Shown here: one piece after another, positions 16,857-25,670 of the stretch
Position numbering within the stretch: the first letter of the stretch is position 1
How the letters are laid out: each line of letters opens with the position of its first letter
Assembly (NCBI RefSeq): GCF_000241345.1
Contig: NZ_BAED01000065.1
Coordinates: 1-38,242, forward strand
DNA from: Gordonia amarae NBRC 15530
Lineage (GTDB): Bacteria > Actinomycetota > Actinomycetes > Mycobacteriales > Mycobacteriaceae
Direction: 5' to 3'
Length of the DNA: 38,242 bases
Made by a program: the position numbers and the translations under genes
The notes under the pieces: generated by a model
The model's database searches: none
What the model saw: only the letters and a program-made list of their open reading frames with translations
Told to the model about the DNA's origin: nothing

Positions 16857-17714
16857 GTGGATGTGACATACGAGGGAACCAAACGCGAACTGACCACCGA
16901 CAAGGGTGTGCTCCGCTACCACGAGGCCGGCGATCCCGACGCCCCGCCGTTGCTCCTGCTGCACGGTTCCGGCCCGGGCGTGACCGGCTGGCGCAACTAC
17001 CGCGGCAACCTCGGCTTCTTCGCGCAGACCCATCGCTGCCTGGTCCTGGAGTTCCCCGGCTTCGGCGTCTCCGACCCGTGGGAGGGCATGCCGGTGCTCA
17101 CCGCGGGCAGTTCGGTCACCCGGTTCATGGACGCCCTGGGCATCGAGTCGGCGCCGATGATCGGCAACTCGATGGGCGGGGTCGTCGGCGTCAACCTGGC
17201 CATCAAGAAGCCCGAGCGTGTCGCCAAACTGGTCACGATCGGCGGCGTCGGGCCAAACCTGTTCTCCCCCAGCCCCAGTGAGGGCCTGCGCCTGCTCCAG
17301 GAGTTCGCCGACGCCCCCGACCGCGACAAGCTCGTCCGCTGGCTCAACGCGATGGTCTACGACCGCAGCCTGGTCACCGACGAACTCATCGAGGAACGTT
17401 GGGAGGTCGCCCTCAACCCCGACGCCCTCAAGACCGCCCGTGCGATGTACGGTTCGGCCTCGTTCGAGATGCAGCAACAATTCCTCGCCCAGGCCGACAT
17501 CCCCCCGTATTGGGCTCTGATGCACAAGATTTCGTGCCCCACCCTGCTCACCTGGGGCCGCGACGACCGCGTCAGCCCACCGGACATGGCCCTGGCCCCG
17601 ATGCGCCTGATCCCCGACGCCGAGCTCCACGTCTTCCCCAAGTGCGGCCACTGGGTGATGATCGAAGCCAAACAAGCCTTCGAGGCCACGGTAGCCGCCT
17701 TCCTCGCCCGCTGA
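16857..17714 (+). CDS. alpha/beta hydrolase, meta-cleavage-product hydrolase-like (HsaD/MhpC type)
   Basis: The 285-residue enzyme has the alpha/beta hydrolase fold, with oxyanion loop HGSGPGVTGW (36-45), nucleophile elbow GNSMGG (Ser105), acid Asp237 (GRDDRVSP) and His265 (CGHWVMIE). The HGSGPG and GNSMGG forms are typical of C-C bond hydrolases that act on meta-cleavage products, such as HsaD in cholesterol ring degradation. The KstR-like operator directly upstream suggests a role in steroid catabolism. Since no hsaC, hsaA or bphI genes lie nearby, it may be a paralogue with another substrate. The GTG start is set by the promoter spacing and the absence of upstream coding sequence. Its stop is 4 bases before a 78-bp palindromic repeat. 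Confidence 0.85.
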   Translation: MDVTYEGTKRELTTDKGVLRYHEAGDPDAPPLLLLHGSGPGVTGWRNYRGNLGFFAQTHRCLVLEFPGFGVSDPWEGMPVLTAGSSVTRFMDALGIESAPMIGNSMGGVVGVNLAIKKPERVAKLVTIGGVGPNLFSPSPSEGLRLLQEFADAPDRDKLVRWLNAMVYDRSLVTDELIEERWEVALNPDALKTARAMYGSASFEMQQQFLAQADIPPYWALMHKISCPTLLTWGRDDRVSPPDMALAPMRLIPDAELHVFPKCGHWVMIEAKQAFEATVAAFLAR

Positions 17715-17716
17715 CC

Positions 17717-17794
17717 CTCCCGCGACCACAACTTCGTCCCGCTTATCGGTTTTCGCGATATCCGATAAGCGGGACGAAGTTTGCGACGCGGGAA
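17717..17794. repeat. 78-bp palindromic repeat, copy 1
   Basis: The core is a 20-bp perfect stem, AACTTCGTCCCGCTTATCGG with its complement, around the 12-base loop TTTTCGCGATAT. The arms extend to 31 bp (27 matches), bounded by CCCGCG and CGCGGG (17719-17792). It begins just after the hydrolase stop and ends 6 bases before the AbiEi-like start. A near-identical copy lies at 18777-18854. Confidence 0.95.
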
Positions 17795-17800
17795 AACTCG

Positions 17801-18772
17801 ATGGAACCAAACGGGGGGCTGCTGCGTCTGATTCGCGTGAACATGTATCCCACTGACTCGTTTGGGCTTGTCCGGCGCGAAGCGGCGCACCTCGTCGGGA
17901 TCTGTGATCGGGAGATCGCCTCGGCGATCCGAGACGATCATCTGTTAAGGCTGTACCCCGGCGTGTATGTGCGTCCCAGCGACGACTTCACCGGACGCGA
18001 GGGTGCGCAACGACTGCACCGGCTGACCGCGATCGCGATCGCGACGTCCACCCGCACGGACGGTCCGATTCTGCCTATCAGTCACGACTCCGCTGCGGCG
18101 ATGCACGCGGCGCCGCTGCTGAAGCCGAGTATCCAGCAGGTTCATGTCGTCACCGGGCAGTCGTCGGGCGGCGGAATCCGTAGGCATCGGCACCTGCACG
18201 CGGCACCGATCGACGACGACGAGATCACCACCGTCGACGGTATCGCCGTGACCTCCCCTGAGCGGACCGCCGTCGACGTCGCGTGTGCCGGAACATTCGC
18301 CCAGGCCCTCACCGCCTTCGACCAGACGATCCGGCGTGGTGGTGACGCCGCGTTGATGGCCGAGATCCTCACGCGACGTCGACGTGTCGGCGGTCGTCGC
18401 GCGGCTCGCGCACTGTCGATGGCCGACGGGGCATCCGAGAGCGTCGGCGAGTCGTGGAGCCGGGCACAGATGATCGAGGCCGGGTTGCCGATACCGCGGC
18501 TGCAGCACCGATTCGTTTGCCGCTCAGGAACATACGCCACCGACTTCGACTGGGACGAGAAGCTGGTCGGCGAGTTCGACGGAAAGGTCAAGTACGGGAG
18601 GCTTCTTCGCATCGGAGAGAACGCCACCGATGCCGTCGTCCCAGAGAAGGTCCGCGAGGACGAGATTCGCGCCCGAGGCCCGATGGTCATCCGCTGGACC
18701 TGGCCGACACTGGAATCCGGTACCCTCCCCGCCCTCCTCCACCCCTGGCTCACGAAGTTCGGCCTGATCTAA
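17801..18772 (+). CDS. AbiEi-type winged helix fused to PD-(D/E)XK/DUF559-like domain, orphan
   Basis: The 323-residue protein combines an N-terminal AbiEi-like winged helix (about 15-60: FGLVRREAAHLVGICD... LLRLYPGVYVR) with a middle region carrying TSPERTAVDVA, common to this family. The C-terminal domain has E217 (GESWSR), D248/D250 (TDFDW) and E258-D260-K264 (GEFDGKVK), followed by EKVREDEIR, resembling Vsr/DUF559 endonuclease folds. AbiEi is the antitoxin of type IV systems, but no AbiEii toxin gene is adjacent, so the function is unknown. GGGAA, the only possible ribosome binding site for ATG 17801, lies inside the flanking repeat; ATG 17843 is an alternative. The gene is bracketed by two 78-bp palindromic repeats, which suggests it is a separate movable or exchangeable unit. 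Confidence 0.8.
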   Translation: MEPNGGLLRLIRVNMYPTDSFGLVRREAAHLVGICDREIASAIRDDHLLRLYPGVYVRPSDDFTGREGAQRLHRLTAIAIATSTRTDGPILPISHDSAAAMHAAPLLKPSIQQVHVVTGQSSGGGIRRHRHLHAAPIDDDEITTVDGIAVTSPERTAVDVACAGTFAQALTAFDQTIRRGGDAALMAEILTRRRRVGGRRAARALSMADGASESVGESWSRAQMIEAGLPIPRLQHRFVCRSGTYATDFDWDEKLVGEFDGKVKYGRLLRIGENATDAVVPEKVREDEIRARGPMVIRWTWPTLESGTLPALLHPWLTKFGLI

Positions 18773-18776
18773 CCGA

Positions 18777-18854
18777 CTCCCGCGACCACAACTTCGTCCC
18801 GCTTATAGGTTTTCGCGATATCCGATAAGCGGGACGAAGTTTGCGACGCGGGAA
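18777..18854. repeat. 78-bp palindromic repeat, copy 2
   Basis: Same orientation as copy 1, exactly 1060 bases further on, and identical except for one base: A at 18807 where copy 1 has C at 17747. The change puts one mismatch in the 20-bp stem. It begins 4 bases after the stop of the AbiEi-like gene, as copy 1 begins 2 bases after the hydrolase stop. Confidence 0.95.
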
Positions 18855-18856
18855 CA

Positions 18857-18868
18857 CCGTTGCAACGG
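18857..18868. promoter_or_regulatory. perfect 12-bp palindrome CCGTTGCAACGG upstream of the SDR gene
   Basis: The palindrome lies about 90 bases before the SDR start, right after the second long repeat. Partial half-sites (GGCAACC, GTTGTACC) follow at 18871-18888. It could be an operator for a TetR- or LacI-type regulator of the SDR gene; no promoter hexamers are clear. Confidence 0.4.
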
Positions 18869-18956
18869 GTGGCAACCCTGTTGTACCGGCGGGTAGGGGC
18901 CTAGCGTCCGGGGCGTCAGAGAGCGGATGGACGACGTGAAGGAGCGTGGCGACGAC

Positions 18957-19751
18957 ATGAGCACAACAGGACGGCCGATCGAGGGCAAGGTGGCATTGGT
19001 GACGGGGGCGGGGCGCGGCATCGGCCGGGGCATCGCGTTGCGGCTCGCCCGCGACGGCGCCGACCTGTGCCTGGTCGACCTCAGCCTCGACGCGGTGGCG
19101 GGGGTATCGCAGGAGGTGGTCGAACTGGGCGTCAAGGCAACGACTTTCGCCGCCGATGTGAGTGATCGGGATCAGGTGTTCGCGGCCGTCGACCATGCGG
19201 CGTCGGCGCTCGGCGGGTTCGACATCATGGTCAACAACGCGGGCATCGCGCTCGTGGAGTCGGTCGCCGATTCGACACCCGAGCAGGTGAACAAGCTATG
19301 GGCGATCAACGTCAACGGCACCCTGTGGGGCATTCAGGCCGCGGCGGCCAAGCTGATCGAACTCGGTCACGGCGGCAAGATCATCAACGCCTCGTCGATC
19401 GCCGGTCACGACGGCTTCCCGATGCTGGGCGTGTACAGCGCCAGCAAGTTCGCGGTGCGCGCCCTCACGCAGGCCGCCGCAAGGGAACTGGCCGACAGGC
19501 AGATCACCGTCAACGCCTACTGCCCGGGCGTCGTGGGCACCGACATGTGGGTGGAGATCGACAAGCGTTTCGCCGCCCTCACCGGTGCCGCCGAGGGTGA
19601 GACCTATGACAAGTTCGTCTCCGGCATCGCCCTGGGCCGCGCCGAAACCCCCGACGACGTGGCCGGTTTCGTCTCGTACCTGGCCGGCCCGGATTCGGAC
19701 TACATGACCGGCCAGGCCGGCCTCATCGACGGCGGTATTCTCTTCCGCTGA
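18957..19751 (+). CDS. short-chain dehydrogenase, acetoin/diacetyl reductase-like
   Basis: A classical SDR of 264 residues with cofactor motif TGAGRGIG near residue 17, NNAG near 90, catalytic Ser (INASSIAG), and YSASK with the Tyr and Lys. The C-terminal segment CPGVVGTDMWVEIDKR and GRAETPDDVAGFVSYLAGPDSDYMTGQ matches the BudC/acetoin-reductase group, which interconverts diacetyl, acetoin and 2,3-butanediol with NADH; the substrate is still an inference. ATG 18957 gives the normal family length, with AAGGAG 12 bases upstream; ATG 18927 is also in frame with a ten-residue extension. The gene ends before a GC-rich hairpin shared with convergent fadB. Confidence 0.85.
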   Translation: MSTTGRPIEGKVALVTGAGRGIGRGIALRLARDGADLCLVDLSLDAVAGVSQEVVELGVKATTFAADVSDRDQVFAAVDHAASALGGFDIMVNNAGIALVESVADSTPEQVNKLWAINVNGTLWGIQAAAAKLIELGHGGKIINASSIAGHDGFPMLGVYSASKFAVRALTQAAARELADRQITVNAYCPGVVGTDMWVEIDKRFAALTGAAEGETYDKFVSGIALGRAETPDDVAGFVSYLAGPDSDYMTGQAGLIDGGILFR

Positions 19752-19769
19752 TTCCCGCGGCAACGACAA

Positions 19770-19804
19770 CGCCCCCGACCGGACAGATGTACCGGGCGGG
19801 GGCG
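19770..19804. terminator. GC-rich hairpin between the SDR gene and fadB
   Basis: CGCCCCCGACCGG (19770-19782) pairs with CCGGGCGGGGGCG (19792-19804) at 12 of 13 positions around a 9-base loop. It lies in the 69-base gap between two convergent genes. There is no T-tract, but actinobacterial terminators often lack one. Confidence 0.65.
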
Positions 19805-19820
19805 CTGGGGTCAGATCAGG

Positions 19821-21989
19821 TCAGTACTTCTCACCCTTGGCGGCCTTCTCGACGAGCGAGGCCGGGGGCTCGAAGTGGGCGCCGTACTTGGACGCCAGGT
19901 CGCGGGCGCGGTCGACGAAGCCCTGCAGGCCGCCTTCGTAGCCGTTGATGTACTGGATCACGCCACCGGTCCAGGCCGGGAAGCCGATACCGAAGATCGA
20001 GCCGATGTTGGCGTCGGCCACCGAGTTGAGCACACCCTCGTCGAAGCACTTGACGGTCTCGAGGGCCTCGGCGAAGAGCATGCGCTCCTTGAGGTCTTCG
20101 AGCGGGATGGTGTTGCTGCCCGACTTGAAGTGGTCGCGCACACCCTGCCACAGCAGGCCGCGCTTGCCGTCCTCGTAGTTGTAGAAGCCGGCGCCGTCCT
20201 TGCGGGAGGCGCGGCCGTTCTCGACCATCCAGTCGACGACGTCGTACGAGGCGTGGGGCGGTACCTCGATACCGGCGGCCTCGGCCGCGGCGACGGTCTC
20301 CTTGCGGATCTTCTGCATCAGGGTGAGCGTCAGCTCATCCGAGAGCTGCAGCGGCGGCGCGGGGTAGCCCGCCTGCGAACCGGCCTGCTCGATGAACGCC
20401 GGCTCAATGCCCTCACCGACGGCCGCGAGGGCCTCGTTGATGAAGGTGCCGATGACGCGGCTGGTGAAGAAGCCACGGCTGTCGTTGACCACGATCGGGG
20501 TCTTGCGGATCTGCAGCGTGTAGTCGATGACCTTGGCCAGCACCGCATCCGAGGTCTTCTCACCCTTGATGATCTCCACCAGCGGCATCTTGTCGACCGG
20601 CGAGAAGAAGTGGATTCCGATGAAGTCTTCCTGACGCTTCACACCGCCCGCGAGAAGCGTGATGGGCAGGGTGGAGGTGTTGGAGCCCAGGATGGCGTCG
20701 GGTTCGACGATGTCCTCGATCTCGGCGAACACCTTGTTCTTGACCTCGACCGACTCGAACGCGGCCTCGATCACCAGATCGACACCCTTGAAGTCCTCGG
20801 CCTTCTCGGTCGGGGTGATGCGGGCCAGCAGCGCGTCGGCCTTCTCCTGGGTCAGCTTGCCCTTGGCAACGGCCTTCTCGACCAGCTTCACCGAGTAGCC
20901 CTTGCCACGCTCGGCGTTCTCCAGGGTGGTGTCCTTGAGGACGACCTCGATGCCGGACTGCGCCGACACGTACGCGATGGCCGCACCCATCATGCCGGCG
21001 CCGATGACGCCGACCTTTTTGGCGGTGTACTTGTCGTAGCCCTGCGGCCGCGAGCCGCCGCCGTTGATGTGCTGCAGGTCGAAGAAGAACGCCTTGATCA
21101 TGTTCTGCGCGACCTGACCGGTCACCAGCGACACGAAGTAGCGGGTCTCGATCTCGTCGGCGGTGGCGACGTCGACGTAGGCGCCCTCGATGGCGGCGGC
21201 CATGATGGCGCGCGGGGCCGGCATGTTGGCGCCCTTGATCTGCTTGCGCAGCAGCGCCGGGATGGCGGGCAGGTTGGCCGCGAACTTGGGGTTGGTGGGC
21301 TCGCCGCCGGGGATCTTGAATCCCTTGACGTTCCACGGCTGCTGCGCGTCGGGGTTGGCCGCGATCCATGCCTTGGCGGCGGGGATCAGCTCGTCGACGC
21401 CTGCGACGACCTCGTCGATCAGGCCGATCTCCTTGGCCTTGGCGGGCTTGAAGCGGGTGCCTTGCAACAGGACGCTCATCAGCCCGTTCTGGATGCCGAG
21501 CATGCGCACGACGCGCACGACGCCGCCGCCGCCGGGCAGCAGGCCGAGGGTGACCTCGGGCAGGCCGATCTGGTTGCCGCGCACGTCGGCCGCGATGCGG
21601 TGGTGGGTGTGCAGCGCGATCTCCAGGCCACCGCCGAGGGCGGCACCGTTGATGGCGGAGACGACGGGCTTTCCGAAGTTCTCCAGGCGGCGCAGCACCG
21701 CCTTCATGCCGTTGGTGGTGGCGGTGATCCGGGCGGCGATCTCCTGCTTGGTCTCGGTGTGCTCGGCGGTCATGTCCTTGAGGTCGCCGCCGGCGAAGAA
21801 GGTCTTCTTGGCCGAGGTGATCACCACACCGGTGATGTCGTCCTGTTCGGCTTCGAGGCGGTCGACCGTGGCCGCCATCGAGGTGGTGTAGAGGGCGTTC
21901 ATCGTGTTGGCGCCCTGGTTGGGATCGTCCATGGTGAGCACGACGATGCCGTCTTCACCCTTTTCCCAACGGATCATGTTGTCACTCAT
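19821..21989 (-). CDS. fadB: FadB, trifunctional enoyl-CoA hydratase/3-hydroxyacyl-CoA dehydrogenase
   Basis: The alpha subunit of the fatty-acid beta-oxidation complex: it hydrates enoyl-CoA and oxidises L-3-hydroxyacyl-CoA with NAD+. At 722 residues it matches M. tuberculosis FadB (Rv0860, about 720). The crotonase domain (1-190) has AALGGGLEIALHTHHR and IGLPEVTLGLLPGGGG, with both catalytic Glu residues. The dehydrogenase part begins near residue 326 with VGVIGAGMMGAAIAYVSA, and IGIHFFSPVDKMPLVEII holds the catalytic His. It lies 33 bases downstream of fadA, with AAGGAA ahead of the ATG, so the two are one operon. Confidence 0.95.
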   Translation of the reverse strand: MSDNMIRWEKGEDGIVVLTMDDPNQGANTMNALYTTSMAATVDRLEAEQDDITGVVITSAKKTFFAGGDLKDMTAEHTETKQEIAARITATTNGMKAVLRRLENFGKPVVSAINGAALGGGLEIALHTHHRIAADVRGNQIGLPEVTLGLLPGGGGVVRVVRMLGIQNGLMSVLLQGTRFKPAKAKEIGLIDEVVAGVDELIPAAKAWIAANPDAQQPWNVKGFKIPGGEPTNPKFAANLPAIPALLRKQIKGANMPAPRAIMAAAIEGAYVDVATADEIETRYFVSLVTGQVAQNMIKAFFFDLQHINGGGSRPQGYDKYTAKKVGVIGAGMMGAAIAYVSAQSGIEVVLKDTTLENAERGKGYSVKLVEKAVAKGKLTQEKADALLARITPTEKAEDFKGVDLVIEAAFESVEVKNKVFAEIEDIVEPDAILGSNTSTLPITLLAGGVKRQEDFIGIHFFSPVDKMPLVEIIKGEKTSDAVLAKVIDYTLQIRKTPIVVNDSRGFFTSRVIGTFINEALAAVGEGIEPAFIEQAGSQAGYPAPPLQLSDELTLTLMQKIRKETVAAAEAAGIEVPPHASYDVVDWMVENGRASRKDGAGFYNYEDGKRGLLWQGVRDHFKSGSNTIPLEDLKERMLFAEALETVKCFDEGVLNSVADANIGSIFGIGFPAWTGGVIQYINGYEGGLQGFVDRARDLASKYGAHFEPPASLVEKAAKGEKY

Positions 21990-22022
21990 TGTCTTTCAAG
22001 ATTCCTTTTCGAAGTCCGCGGG

Positions 22023-23234
<1,212 letters not shown>

Positions 23235-23285
23235 GTTCTGGTTCCTTTCACACGAACAGTGGGTGATAACGCTCCCCAGACTAAC

Positions 23286-23353
23286 GCTGAATAACTTATT
23301 TGGCTATACCCGGTGGTCAACATCTTTTGAGACCCGATCTCGTGCGCTATGGT
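23286..23353. promoter_or_regulatory. divergent promoter region between fadA and the double-TetR gene
   Basis: On the minus strand, TTGACC (23315-23320) and TAAGTT (23293-23298), 16 bases apart, could drive fadA. AATAACTTATT (23290-23300) is a near-perfect inverted repeat over that -10 and a possible operator. On the plus strand, TTGAGA (23327-23332) and TATGGT (23348-23353) could give a nearly leaderless regulator transcript; the spacing of 15 is short. Confidence 0.45.
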
Positions 23354-23362
23354 CGATTCACC

Positions 23363-24538
23363 ATGACCGAGCAGACCACGCCGCGGCGCACCCGGCCCGC
23401 AGACCGCAAACGGCAGTTGGCGACGCTGGCGGGCACGATGTTCGCCGAGCACGGGTACGCCCACGTGTCCGTCGCCGACATCGCCCGTGCCGCGGGGGTC
23501 ACGGCCCCGTCGGTGTACCGGCATTTCGCCGACAAGCAGGCCCTGCTGGTGGCCGCCGTCCTCGCCGGCGGCGACAAACTGCAGGCCTGCACCGACCGCA
23601 TGCTGGCCCGGCCGGACTGCTCCCTCGACGACCTGGCCGCCGAACTCGCCGAGCTCGGCGTCAGCTACCCGCAGACGGTGTCGATGTGGCGCGCCAACAG
23701 CGCGTTCCTCACCGAGGAACAGAACACCGAGATCCTGCTGCGCACCCGCGAGATCATCGAACGCTGGGGCGCGGTGATCCGCGCCAACCGGCCCGAACTC
23801 GGCGACCGGCCCGCGGTGCGGCTGGCGTGGGCGGTGCTCAGCGTGGCCGGCAGCCTCACCGTGCACCACACCAAACTCAGCAACACCCGCGCGAAAGCCG
23901 CACTGCACGAACTGATCTCACGCACCCTCACCCTCGACACCGATACCGCGCCGCCGTTCACCGCCCCCGCGCTGCCACCCTCGGGCGACCGCAACCGCCG
24001 CGACGAGATCCTCGACGCCGCGAGCGAACTGTTCGCCGACCGCGGTTACACGGCCGTCGGCATCGACGACATCGGCGCGGCCGTCGGCATCTCCGGCCCG
24101 AGCGTGTACAACCACTTCCCTTCCAAGCTGTCCATCCTGGTGTCGATCGCGCGGCGCAGCGCCACCACCCTGGAGGCCGGGGTGATCGCCGCGTACGCCC
24201 GCACCGACAAACCGCTGCCGCTGCTGCGGCTGCTGGTCGATTCGTACGTAGCGGCCATCACCACCAGACCCGACCTGATCGTGGGTTTCCGCAGCGCCCG
24301 CATCCTGGCCGCGCAGACCGACACCGCCGAACATCTCGACACTCAGCGCCGCTACGTGCGGCGATGGATCGACCTGCTCCGCCAGGTACACCCCGAGCTG
24401 TCTTCCGAGGAGGCCGCGGTGGCCGTACACTCGGCGCTGTCCATCGTGAACGACGCCGTCGGCATGCGCCGGGGTACCGGGCGCGACGAGTTCACCGCCG
24501 AGATGGCGTACCTGATGAAAGGCGTCCTGGGCGTCTGA
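23363..24538 (+). CDS. TetR/AcrR-family regulator with two tandem DNA-binding domains
   Basis: The 391-residue protein is about twice the normal TetR length. The first TetR_N domain covers about 12-62 (FAEHGYAHVSVADIARAAGV, PSVYRHFADKQAL). A helical ligand-domain-like stretch follows to about 190. A second TetR_N domain covers about 207-258 (ELFADRGYTAVGIDDIGAAVGI, PSVYNHFPSKLSI), with its own C-terminal helices. Both helix-turn-helix units look intact. ATG 23363 was chosen because the frame upstream overlaps the fadA promoter region. Being divergent from fadA, it probably represses fadAB and responds to acyl-CoA, an inference from the neighbourhood. The adenylate cyclase gene follows after 36 bases. 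Confidence 0.88.
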   Translation: MTEQTTPRRTRPADRKRQLATLAGTMFAEHGYAHVSVADIARAAGVTAPSVYRHFADKQALLVAAVLAGGDKLQACTDRMLARPDCSLDDLAAELAELGVSYPQTVSMWRANSAFLTEEQNTEILLRTREIIERWGAVIRANRPELGDRPAVRLAWAVLSVAGSLTVHHTKLSNTRAKAALHELISRTLTLDTDTAPPFTAPALPPSGDRNRRDEILDAASELFADRGYTAVGIDDIGAAVGISGPSVYNHFPSKLSILVSIARRSATTLEAGVIAAYARTDKPLPLLRLLVDSYVAAITTRPDLIVGFRSARILAAQTDTAEHLDTQRRYVRRWIDLLRQVHPELSSEEAAVAVHSALSIVNDAVGMRRGTGRDEFTAEMAYLMKGVLGV

Positions 24539-24574
24539 ACGGGGCGCCGCCGGTGGCCGAGAAAGGTGTTGTGG

Positions 24575-25657
24575 GTGTCTTCTGAGCGTGCCGTTCCCGA
24601 CTCGCGTCTGGCCGCCCGGCGCGCCGCCGACAGGCTCCGGCGCAAGGAGACCGAACCCATCGAGGACGTCGACACCCAGCGCCTGCTCGTCCCGCCGCCG
24701 CTGTACAACCCGGCGCCGAAGTACACCCGCGACGAGCTGGTCGCCGTTCTGGGAGTGCTGCCCGAGGACGCCGGCAAGATCTGGAACGCCTTCGGTTTCG
24801 CCAAGTACGACACCCCCGAGAAGATCTTCTCCGAGGCCGACATGGAGGCCTTCCGGCTGTTCGTCGGGCGCGATTCGTGCCTGTCGATGCGGTCGCAGAT
24901 CGCCGCCGCCCGCGCGATCGGGCAGATGACCACCCGGCTGGCCGACTGGCAAGCCGAGCAGATCGCCGAACTCGCCGCCAATCCCCGGTTCAACCTGCCG
25001 CTCACCGACGCCATCGAGGCCCTGTCCCACCTGCAGACCCTTATCTGGCGCCGCCACCTCGACCTGAATCTGCGCCAGGACATCGAGCAGTCCACCGATG
25101 TGGAGGTCGACACCGTCGTCGGTTTCGTCGACATCGTCGGCTACACCAGCCTGTCCCGGCGCATCGCCCTCTACGAGCTCGAAGACCTGCTCGAAGGTTT
25201 CGAGGAGAACGTGCACGAGGTGGTGGCCGCCCACGGTGGCCAGGTCATCAAAACCCTCGGCGACGCGGTGATGTTCACGGTGCCGTCGGCGCCGGAGGCG
25301 GCGGTCATCGGCACCTCTCTGCAGGCCCTCGCCGACGACGACATCCTGCCCGCGATCCGCGTCGGGCTGGCGCGCGGCCATGTCCTGTCCCGCCTCGGCG
25401 ATGTGTTCGGCGAGCCGGTCAACATCGCCTCCCGCCTGTGCGGTTCGGCCTATCCCGGCACGGTCCTCGTCGACGAGATCCTGGCCGCAGATCTGAAGGA
25501 AGCAGATCTCAAGGCCGACAACACAGACGCGTTCCGCATCCGCTCTATCCCGCCGCTGAGCGTCCGCGGCTACCGGCGCCTCAAGGCGTTCAATGTGGAG
25601 CCGGCCAAACCCCGAAAGAGCCGCAGGCGCAAGCACTCCGACGACGAGACCGAGTGA
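24575..25657 (+). CDS. class III adenylate cyclase with N-terminal regulatory domain
   Basis: The catalytic domain (about 178-345) has both metal-binding Asp residues, D186 (GFVDIVGYT) and D230 (KTLGDAVMF), the adenine-specifying Lys and Asp (K226, D276 in GDVFGEPVN) and NIASRL with the transition-state Asn and Arg. It should therefore make cAMP from ATP as a homodimer. The N-terminal 170 residues are helical with no membrane segment and resemble the autoinhibitory, pH-sensing domain of Rv1264, including PKYTRDELVAVLGV and AFRLFVG. GTG 24575 has GAAAGG eight bases upstream; GTG 24566 is also in frame. A short basic tail ends the protein. It may be cotranscribed with the double-TetR gene. Confidence 0.9.
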   Translation: MSSERAVPDSRLAARRAADRLRRKETEPIEDVDTQRLLVPPPLYNPAPKYTRDELVAVLGVLPEDAGKIWNAFGFAKYDTPEKIFSEADMEAFRLFVGRDSCLSMRSQIAAARAIGQMTTRLADWQAEQIAELAANPRFNLPLTDAIEALSHLQTLIWRRHLDLNLRQDIEQSTDVEVDTVVGFVDIVGYTSLSRRIALYELEDLLEGFEENVHEVVAAHGGQVIKTLGDAVMFTVPSAPEAAVIGTSLQALADDDILPAIRVGLARGHVLSRLGDVFGEPVNIASRLCGSAYPGTVLVDEILAADLKEADLKADNTDAFRIRSIPPLSVRGYRRLKAFNVEPAKPRKSRRRKHSDDETE

Positions 25658-25670
25658 CCGGCGACCGCTG

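Noticed and set aside
17717..18854. Insertion sequence bounded by terminal repeats
   Set aside because: The repeats are direct and internally palindromic rather than terminal inverted repeats, there is no transposase, and no target-site duplication is seen.
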